A stretch of 64,000 bases of DNA from Bacillus sp. es.036 (GTDB lineage: Bacteria > Bacillota > Bacilli > Bacillales > Guptibacillaceae): NCBI RefSeq assembly GCF_002563635.1, contig NZ_PDIZ01000001.1, positions 2,108,001 through 2,172,000 of the forward strand, read 5' to 3'. Every line of letters begins with the position of its first letter. The first letter of the stretch is position 1. The translations under genes were made by a program, and so were the position numbers. Under the pieces are notes generated by a model that worked only from the letters and a program-made list of their open reading frames with translations, was not told the origin of the DNA and made no database searches. Below are positions 57,370-64,000 of this stretch, piece by piece.

Positions 57370-59550
57370 TTACTGCATAATCCTACGCACAGCATAGATA
57401 TCTGGAATTCGCTTCACACGCTCAACGACTTTCTGAAGGTGAGCGGTATTCCTAATTGAAACAGTCATGCTAATCGTAGCCATTTTATTGTTATCCGATC
57501 GACCCGAAACGGATGTCATATCCGTTTTGGTTTCAGCGACGGCCTGCAGGACTTCATTTAAAAGACCACGTCGATCAAAACCACTGATTTCAATATCAAC
57601 ATTATAGTTTTTAGGAGAGTCGCTTTCCCATTCAACTTCAAGAAGACGCTCTTGGGCGTTATCTTCATTCACATTCGGACAGTCTTTTCTGTGAATGGAA
57701 ACACCTCTTCCTTTCGTAATATAACCGACAATATCATCACCCGGAACAGGATTACAGCATCGCGAAAGACGAATTAACAGGTTATCAATTCCTTTTACGC
57801 GCACTCCTGACTCCGCTCGTTTTAGCGGTTTAGAAGGTGAGTGCGTTTTCCCCTCAATAATGGATTTTGCAAGCTCTTCTTCCTGCTCTTTCGTTCGTTC
57901 TTTACGCGCTTTATCGGTTAATCTTGTTGCAATTTGAGCGGCTGTAATACCACCATACCCGACTGCGGCATACATATCTTCTTCACTTGTAAAATTAAAT
58001 TTCTTCGAGACATTCGCAATGTTATCTGAAGTCAGGACGGCTTTTAATTCAAAGCCATGATTTTTTATTTCCTTTTCAACTAGTTCCCGGCCTTTAACTA
58101 CATTTTCTTCACGCTTTTCTTTCTTAAACCACTGCTTAATTTTGTTCTTAGCGTGAGAACTTTGACTAATTTTCAGCCAGTCTTTACTCGGTCCGTAAGA
58201 GTGCTTAGATGTTAGAACTTCGACGATATCTCCTGTTTTTAAACGATGATCAAGAGGTACCATTTTGCCGTTCACTTTTGCACCGATACAGTGGTTACCA
58301 ATTTCGGTATGAATACGATATGCGAAATCAAGCGGAACAGAGCCTGTCGGCAGCTCAAACACGTCGCCTTTAGGTGTGAAAACGAATACCATATCACTGA
58401 ATAAATCAATCTTAAGAGACTCCATAAACTCTTCGGCATTGGAAACGTCATTTTGCCATTCAAGAATTTGCCTAAACCAAGATAGCTTTTTCTCAAAAGA
58501 GCTATTTACTTGATTCTCGTCGCCTTCTTTGTAAGCCCAATGAGCTGCGATCCCGTACTCAGCTACTTTGTGCATATCAGACGTCCTAATTTGCACTTCG
58601 AGTGGGTCACCCTTCGGTCCAATAACAGTCGTGTGAAGGGACTGGTACATATTCGCTTTAGGCATGGCTATATAATCTTTGAAACGACCAGGCATAGGCT
58701 TCCAGCACGTATGAATGATTCCAAGAACGGCATAGCAATCCTTAATACTGTTAACAACAATACGAACAGCTAGCAAGTCATAGATCTCGTTAAATTGCTT
58801 ATGCTGTTTGGCCATTTTTCGATAAATGCTGTAGATGTGTTTAGGACGACCCGATATCTCAGCGTCAATCGACACATCCTTCACGCGTTCTTGGATCTCG
58901 TCTACTACTTCATGGACGAACCCTTCACGTTCGGCTCGTTTCTTCTGCATTAAATTCACAATGCGATAATATTGCTGTGGATTTAAATAACGAAGCGCTG
59001 TATCCTCGAGCTCCCACTTAATCGTGGAAATACCAAGACGATGCGCAAGAGGCGCAAAAATTTCTAGCGTCTCATTTGCCTTTTGCATTTGTTTTTCTTT
59101 TGGCATGTGCTTCAACGTCCGCATATTATGAAGACGGTCTGCCAGTTTAATGAGAATGCACCTAATATCCTGAGCCATAGCAATCATCATTTTCCGATGA
59201 TTCTCTGCTTGCTGCTCGCGCTTTGATTTATATTTGATTTTCTTCAGTTTTGTCACGCCATCTACAAGCATAGCGAGTTCAGGACTGAATTCATCAGATA
59301 TTTGCTCAAGCGTTACGTCGGTGTCTTCGACGACATCATGAAGAAAGCCCCCTGCAACTGTGACGGGGTCCACTTCAAGATTCACAAGAATGCCAGCAAC
59401 CTCAATAGGATGAATAATATAGGGTTCACCCGATTTACGGTACTGGCCTTCATGTGCGTTTCGCGCGTATTCATATGCTCTATTAAGATAGGAGAGATCG
59501 TCTTCAGACAAATACTGCTCCGCTCTTTCCATCACTTCTTCTATCGTCAT
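57370..59550 (-). CDS. relA: RelA, bifunctional (p)ppGpp synthetase/hydrolase
   Basis: A 726-residue Rel enzyme with all domains: HD hydrolase (HDVVEDTDV near 65; [15 protein letters not shown]), synthetase ([29 protein letters not shown]), TGS ([14 protein letters not shown]), zinc-finger ([16 protein letters not shown]) and ACT at the end. The hydrolase motif HD and the synthetase motif are intact, so it can make and break the stringent alarmone. ATG 59550 follows AAGGTGATTTG; TTG 59553 is also in frame. Confidence 0.97.
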   Translation of the reverse strand: MTIEEVMERAEQYLSEDDLSYLNRAYEYARNAHEGQYRKSGEPYIIHPIEVAGILVNLEVDPVTVAGGFLHDVVEDTDVTLEQISDEFSPELAMLVDGVTKLKKIKYKSKREQQAENHRKMMIAMAQDIRCILIKLADRLHNMRTLKHMPKEKQMQKANETLEIFAPLAHRLGISTIKWELEDTALRYLNPQQYYRIVNLMQKKRAEREGFVHEVVDEIQERVKDVSIDAEISGRPKHIYSIYRKMAKQHKQFNEIYDLLAVRIVVNSIKDCYAVLGIIHTCWKPMPGRFKDYIAMPKANMYQSLHTTVIGPKGDPLEVQIRTSDMHKVAEYGIAAHWAYKEGDENQVNSSFEKKLSWFRQILEWQNDVSNAEEFMESLKIDLFSDMVFVFTPKGDVFELPTGSVPLDFAYRIHTEIGNHCIGAKVNGKMVPLDHRLKTGDIVEVLTSKHSYGPSKDWLKISQSSHAKNKIKQWFKKEKREENVVKGRELVEKEIKNHGFELKAVLTSDNIANVSKKFNFTSEEDMYAAVGYGGITAAQIATRLTDKARKERTKEQEEELAKSIIEGKTHSPSKPLKRAESGVRVKGIDNLLIRLSRCCNPVPGDDIVGYITKGRGVSIHRKDCPNVNEDNAQERLLEVEWESDSPKNYNVDIEISGFDRRGLLNEVLQAVAETKTDMTSVSGRSDNNKMATISMTVSIRNTAHLQKVVERVKRIPDIYAVRRIMQ

Positions 59551-59681
59551 CAAATCACCTTGATTACTGTTGGTATATTGCTTCTATTATCGTTAAAAAA
59601 AGGCAGCATGTAAAGAGATTAAGAGAAAAATGTCGTTTTTCCTAACGAGTAATGACAGGATTACCCTGATAATGGTTCATA

Positions 59682-59714
59682 AAGAGAAAGAGCGTCCGGC
59701 AATTCGGACACTCC
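59682..59714 (-). terminator. Terminator after apt
   Basis: AGTGTCCG pairs with CGGACGCT (one G-U) on the reverse strand, followed by CTTTCTCTTT. Confidence 0.7.
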
Positions 59715-59719
59715 ATTCT

Positions 59720-60232
59720 TTAGTATGTCATTAACGTAAAGATATCATGACGATCAAGATTTTTACGACCTTCGAGGTATGAAAGCTCAATCATGAAAGC
59801 AAGTCCTACAACGACTCCTCCAAGCATTTCTACAAGTTCAATTGTCGCGTTGATCGTGCCGCCGGTAGCAAGTAAATCGTCCGTAATCAATACTCTTTGT
59901 CCCGGTTTAATAGCGTCCTTATGAATCGTTAGGACGTCTTTACCGTATTCGAGACCGTAGTCAACTTTTGCTACTTCACGCGGAAGTTTTCCTTCTTTTC
60001 GTACTGGTACGAAACCAATGCCGAGAATGTAAGCTACAGGGCATCCCACGATAAACCCTCGTGCTTCTGGTCCAACAATAACATCGATATCTTTATCTTT
60101 AGCGAAGTCCGCTATGTCATTTACGACAGCACTGTAAGCTTCTCCATTTTGCATAAGAGGTGTAATGTCTTTAAAACGAATCCCCTCTTTTGGATAATCT
60201 TCAACTACTGCAATATAATCTTTGTAATTCAT
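59720..60232 (-). CDS. apt: Apt, adenine phosphoribosyltransferase
   Basis: Apt makes AMP from adenine and PRPP. The 170-residue protein has [13 protein letters not shown] (PRPP loop) and [14 protein letters not shown]. It starts immediately after the recJ stop codon (TAA then ATG). It would reuse adenine freed by MtnN. Order recJ-apt-relA is as in B. subtilis. Confidence 0.96.
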   Translation of the reverse strand: MNYKDYIAVVEDYPKEGIRFKDITPLMQNGEAYSAVVNDIADFAKDKDIDVIVGPEARGFIVGCPVAYILGIGFVPVRKEGKLPREVAKVDYGLEYGKDVLTIHKDAIKPGQRVLITDDLLATGGTINATIELVEMLGGVVVGLAFMIELSYLEGRKNLDRHDIFTLMTY

Positions 60233-62587
60233 TTACTTTATGGCCTCCTCAGTGCTATTGAAACAATTAACTGATTGATCGAACCAACTTTTCAAAGCAT
60301 GATAGGAGGAATAGCAAAAATCGTTTTCGAGCTTTGCTTTTTCAAGCTTACTCCTATACGTTTTAGAAGAAGTTAATTCAGTTTTGACAGATTGTGGATT
60401 TAGAGAAATCAGTCCATTATCCATTGTAACAAAATCTAGCTCAAAAAACACCTCTGACATAAAAGGCACCGTTTCTTTTGACCACCCTTTATGTTTAGCG
60501 AGCTTTTCTGCGTCTCGTAAATGGAAGCTCCCTTTTTTCATTAAGAAAGCATAATACCATTTGAAATCCTCACGTGATGGTAAAGTTGAGAAAAAATGAT
60601 CTTCCTCATGCTCAAATACCACATAAGTTCGATCTGGTATACCGCCTGAGCGAAAAAGGTTCACAAGGTCTTCTTCTAAATCAGGAAGATCAAGCAACAT
60701 GACATACTTTTGATCAAACGAAATGTCTTTGTCTGATGGATCAGTAATGACGTAGTCCTTCCATTTTTCAAGACCTAGCTTTGAGATCGTATTGTTCTGA
60801 AAAGCTATCATCACTAACTTATCTAGCGGCAAAGTTTCCAGACGTTTTTTTAAATCCCGTATGCCTCTGTAATCAAAAAGCTGCCACTCATTAACTGCGA
60901 TATCCTTCACGAAAATTTGAGGCTTTCGAAGCCCATTCCATTCGTTGACAGAGAGCTGACCGATTACACTCACTGCTGCCCTTGATGCAATTTCTTCAAA
61001 AGCATAGCCAAAATGGAACCCTACGCCGTCAAGCGTTGTACCATTTTCCTCAAGACCTACCTTAAGATGATTGTCCTGACTACCTATTCTTCTGATTTGA
61101 GATAAATGAACGTCCTTGAGCATAACAACTGGCTTTGGATTGCTCACCCCAAAGGGAGCAAGAAGATTCATCTCTTCAATCGTTTCTAGCGTTACATCTT
61201 CTACGCGACAATGAAGATCCACTTTTGTAAGCGGAGTTAGATCTTCTTCCGTTAACTTCTCTATAGCCAGGTTATTCAATCTAGTGCGCAGTTGCTCCAA
61301 GTAATCCAAATCAATCGTCATCCCAGCTGCCATTGGGTGACCCCCGAAATGTGGAAGAATATCTCTACACTCAGATAAATTCGCAAACATATCGAATGCC
61401 TCAATACTACGTGCGGAGCCTTTTGCCACACCTTTCTCTCGGTCAATACTCATCACAATCGTTGGACGGTAATATTTCTCAACAAGTCGAGAAGCGACAA
61501 TTCCAATTACCCCTGCATTCCATCCTTCTTTCGCAATAATTAACACGCGATTGCTTTCATCACTTATATAATTTGTTTCAACTTCTTCGATCGCTTCTTT
61601 CGTCATTGTGTTTACAAGCTCTTGACGGTTTTTATTCAGAGTATCAATATCAGAAGCAAGTTGCTCTGCTAGTAACGGATCATCTGTTGTAAGCAGTTCA
61701 ACAGCAGGATCTGCACTATCTAAACGTCCTGCAGCATTTAATCTTGGTCCTATTCCAAAACCAAGATGCTCTTCGTTTAATTCCTGATCTTTCAAGCCAC
61801 ATACGTCTAAGAGCGCTTTAATTCCGGGTTTATTAGAATTTTGAAGTGCTCGTATTCCTTCACTTGCTAGAAGACGATTCTCATCTTGAAGCGGAACTAA
61901 ATCTGCTATAGTACCCATTGCTGCAATCTCAAGTAAATGTCCTGGAATCCGACCAAGTAAGGCCTGTGATAATTTAAACGCAACGCCTACACCTGCAAGT
62001 CCTTTAAAGGGGTAAGTGCATCCCGGTTTCTTGGGATTAATCGTCGCATAAGCATCAGGAAGTACAGGAGGTGGCTCGTGATGATCTGTAATAATGAGAT
62101 CAACACCGATTTCCTTTGCAACTTCTGCCTCATGGACACCAGAAATACCAGTATCAACCGTTACAATGAGATGATAACCATCTTCCTTTGCCTGCCTAAA
62201 GGCCGCTTCATTTGGTCCATATCCTTCTGTAAAGCGATTTGGAATATAATAATCGAAGGTTGCACCAAGCTCTCGTAACGTATAAACTAGGACGGTTGTA
62301 CTACTAACTCCATCCGCATCATAATCGCCAAATATTAGAATTCGCTCATCCGACACGATGGCTTGTTGAATTCTTTCAACCGCTTCCTTCATTCCACTCA
62401 TGAGGAACGGGTCATGATATGCTAAATTCTCTTTATATAAAAACCTTTTAGCTTCCTCTTCTCCACTGATACCTCGATTCACTAAAAGCGAAGCAGCAAG
62501 TCGAGAAATTCCTAGTTCACTCTGGAGCCGATCAATGTTTGTTTCATCTGTTTCAGCAAGTTTCCAGCGCGTTTTAGATCTTAACAT
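60233..62587 (-). CDS. recJ: RecJ, single-strand DNA exonuclease
   Basis: RecJ degrades single-stranded DNA 5' to 3' in recombination and repair. The 784-residue protein has DYDADGVSST, TVDTGISG, DHHEPP (the DHH centre) and GGHPMAAGM in the DHHA1 domain, then an OB fold and the Bacillus C-terminal extension. ATG 62587 lies after AGAGGTGATTCG; the frame extends to 62611. Confidence 0.96.
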   Translation of the reverse strand: MLRSKTRWKLAETDETNIDRLQSELGISRLAASLLVNRGISGEEEAKRFLYKENLAYHDPFLMSGMKEAVERIQQAIVSDERILIFGDYDADGVSSTTVLVYTLRELGATFDYYIPNRFTEGYGPNEAAFRQAKEDGYHLIVTVDTGISGVHEAEVAKEIGVDLIITDHHEPPPVLPDAYATINPKKPGCTYPFKGLAGVGVAFKLSQALLGRIPGHLLEIAAMGTIADLVPLQDENRLLASEGIRALQNSNKPGIKALLDVCGLKDQELNEEHLGFGIGPRLNAAGRLDSADPAVELLTTDDPLLAEQLASDIDTLNKNRQELVNTMTKEAIEEVETNYISDESNRVLIIAKEGWNAGVIGIVASRLVEKYYRPTIVMSIDREKGVAKGSARSIEAFDMFANLSECRDILPHFGGHPMAAGMTIDLDYLEQLRTRLNNLAIEKLTEEDLTPLTKVDLHCRVEDVTLETIEEMNLLAPFGVSNPKPVVMLKDVHLSQIRRIGSQDNHLKVGLEENGTTLDGVGFHFGYAFEEIASRAAVSVIGQLSVNEWNGLRKPQIFVKDIAVNEWQLFDYRGIRDLKKRLETLPLDKLVMIAFQNNTISKLGLEKWKDYVITDPSDKDISFDQKYVMLLDLPDLEEDLVNLFRSGGIPDRTYVVFEHEEDHFFSTLPSREDFKWYYAFLMKKGSFHLRDAEKLAKHKGWSKETVPFMSEVFFELDFVTMDNGLISLNPQSVKTELTSSKTYRSKLEKAKLENDFCYSSYHALKSWFDQSVNCFNSTEEAIK

Positions 62588-62681
62588 CGAATCACCTCTT
62601 AACCTGTTCATTATATATAGTTTACATAGGTTTGACTATAGTTCAAGGAGAGGAATCTTGCTAATGAAGATTTCTCTTCAC

Positions 62682-62711
62682 TAAAAAAAGCCCCGATCTC
62701 ACTCAGGGCTA
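62682..62711 (-). terminator. Terminator after the LapA-domain gene
   Basis: AGCCC pairs with GGGGCT on the reverse strand, followed by a T-run. Confidence 0.7.
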
Positions 62712-62716
62712 TCCCG

Positions 62717-63052
62717 TTATTCTCCATCCGTACCTGTACCTTCATCCATCGCTTCTCCGTCAAGTGGCGTATGCACTGATTTGGTTTCAGTAGCGATCGG
62801 CTCAGATTTTAATTTCTCATTTTCTTTTTGTAACTTTTTAAGTTCTCTCTTCAGTTTATAATATTTGACCATCCCAAAACCTAGAACAAGTATGGCTCCC
62901 ATTAGTACCGATCCTAATATAACGAGAACGAGCGGCCAATCCGATGTACCAAATACGTAATTTACTTGAACTGGATCAACATTCACAACTGAAAAAACAG
63001 CAATAATCAGGGCAAATAAAAGTGCTACGACTAATCCCCATTGTCCTTTCAA
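62717..63052 (-). CDS. yrvD: LapA-domain membrane protein (YrvD-like)
   Basis: A 111-residue protein with two membrane helices (about 7-25 and 41-62; LVVALLFALIIAVFSVVNV and LVILGSVLMGAILVLGFGM), then a coiled coil (YKLKRELKKLQKENEKLK) and an acidic tail, matching the LapA/DUF1049 family. The TTG at 63052 has GAGGAGGTAGATTAAG. Placed before recJ as in B. subtilis. Confidence 0.88.
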   Translation of the reverse strand: MKGQWGLVVALLFALIIAVFSVVNVDPVQVNYVFGTSDWPLVLVILGSVLMGAILVLGFGMVKYYKLKRELKKLQKENEKLKSEPIATETKSVHTPLDGEAMDEGTGTDGE

Positions 63053-63087
63053 CTTAATCTACCTCCTCTACTCCAATATCTATTCCA

Positions 63088-63996
63088 TTACTCACTCTTT
63101 TTTTCCTTCGGTTCAAAAGGATTGATATGAACTAATACGTCATGAACCTCATCCTCTTCAAGAAGGCGTTCTTTCACCGCTTTACCGATATCGTGACCTT
63201 TTTTAACGGAAATTTCTGGGTCCACGCCTAACTTCATATCAATAATAACATAGTGCCCATGCTCTCTAGCATAAAACTCATCAAGGTTCACAACGCCTGG
63301 CATTCCGATAATCAGTTCTTTATACTCAGTCGTATCTTCCTCATGCAACACATGATCAAGCGTCGTATGAATCGATTCAAAACCAAGTTTAACAGCCATT
63401 TTTGCAATCAGTACGGATACAAATATCCCTGCAATAGGATCCGCATAAATTAGCCATGGCAAGTTAAGCCTGCTTCCTAAAATAGCTCCCGCAATCCCGA
63501 TTAAAACAGCAATAGAAGAATAGACATCAGAACGATGTTCGTATGCATTTACGATAAGTGCATCACTTTTTATCTTTTTACCCAATCGGTACTTATATTG
63601 AAACATCACTTCTTTTACTATGATTGAAATCAAAGCACCATATAGCGCAAGCGTTCCTGGAGCTTCAATCGGATTGAAAATAGCTTTTCCAGAACTAATG
63701 CCAATTTCCACTCCGACCAATAATAATAAAACCGCTACGATAATTGCTGCGATCGATTCCGCCTTCCCATGACCATAAGGATGATCTTTGTCTGGCGGCA
63801 GTTTCGCTGCACGCAATCCTACAAAAACAGCAAATGATCCAGCCACGTCTGAAGCCGAGTGTGCCGCATCGGCGATAAGGGCTCGACTGTTGGAAATTGA
63901 GCCAATAACCCCTTTTAACACAGCTAGAATAATATTTCCTAGAATTCCAACAATTGCTGCAATTTCTGCTTTCCGAAACCGTTCTTCCTTATTCAT
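63088..63996 (-). CDS. Cation diffusion facilitator transporter
   Basis: A 302-residue CDF family protein with about six membrane helices and a cytoplasmic C-terminal domain. The metal site motif is DAAHSASD near 43-50, with HPYGHGKAE near 77-85. Members export Zn2+, Fe2+, Mn2+ or Co2+ by proton exchange; the metal here cannot be told. The ATG is four bases from the window end. Confidence 0.93.
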   Translation of the reverse strand: MNKEERFRKAEIAAIVGILGNIILAVLKGVIGSISNSRALIADAAHSASDVAGSFAVFVGLRAAKLPPDKDHPYGHGKAESIAAIIVAVLLLLVGVEIGISSGKAIFNPIEAPGTLALYGALISIIVKEVMFQYKYRLGKKIKSDALIVNAYEHRSDVYSSIAVLIGIAGAILGSRLNLPWLIYADPIAGIFVSVLIAKMAVKLGFESIHTTLDHVLHEEDTTEYKELIIGMPGVVNLDEFYAREHGHYVIIDMKLGVDPEISVKKGHDIGKAVKERLLEEDEVHDVLVHINPFEPKEKKSE

Positions 63997-64000
63997 TCCT

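Overview
The window looks like a chromosomal core segment of a spore-forming, low-to-moderate GC Bacillaceae bacterium. It carries sporulation genes (sigK, sda, an RsfA-type regulator, YjcZ- and YrzI-type small proteins), the comE competence locus, Bacillus-style T-boxes, and long blocks of gene order shared with Bacillus subtilis (comE to sda; yrrT to alaS; recD2 to recJ). A complete-looking but mrpB-less Mrp Na+/H+ antiporter operon fits a salt- or alkali-tolerant relative. No rRNA, tRNA, prophage or insertion sequence was seen.

Layout. 1-8.6 kb: comEC (partial)-comEB-comEA, divergent comER, then yqeM-rsfS-yqeK-nadD-yhbY-aroE-yqeH-yqeG and the sporulation checkpoint gene sda behind a cluster of DnaA boxes. 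8.6-16.9 kb: a lipoprotein, mrpACDEFG, a YjcZ protein, radical SAM gene yfkAB and an SGNH hydrolase. 17-22.2 kb: a WYL-like small protein, uninterrupted sigK, the nitric-oxide pair nsrR/hmp, two uncharacterised genes and nadE. 22.3-23.3 kb: a run of micro-genes of YrzI type. 23.4-25.7 kb: a two-gene MotA/ZorA-like plus MotB/ZorB-like (OmpA) membrane system. 25.7-30 kb: yrhC, mccB, mccA, luxS, mtnN, yrrT, which together recycle S-adenosylhomocysteine to cysteine. 30-41.8 kb: yrzA, yrrS, pbpI, greA, udk, trmR, mltG, yrzB, ruvX, ireB-type gene, T-box-controlled alaS, an AI-2E family transporter and a zinc-ribbon protein. 41.9-49.9 kb: recD2, TPR protein, mnmA, cysteine desulfurase, cymR, a YczE-type membrane protein and rarA. 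50-51.6 kb: an RsfA-type regulator, five tandem ~120-bp structured repeats, and 6S RNA. 51.6-64 kb: T-box-controlled hisS-aspS, a small HTH protein, an SH3b/amidase, dtd, relA, apt, recJ, a LapA-domain protein and a cation diffusion facilitator.

The genes mostly act in translation quality (alaS, hisS, aspS, dtd, mnmA, trmR, rsfS, yqeH), sulfur metabolism under CymR, DNA repair and recombination (recD2, ruvX, rarA, recJ, comE) and stress signalling (relA, 6S RNA, nsrR). The most unusual item is the tandem array at 50702-51301: five units of 120-121 bp that keep a common fold through compensatory base changes and end just before a strong hairpin and the 6S RNA gene. Second are the orphan ZorAB-like motor pair without other Zorya genes, the micro-gene cluster next to it, and the Mrp operon in which mrpC directly follows mrpA. 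All identifications come from reading the sequence and remembered family features; no database search was possible.
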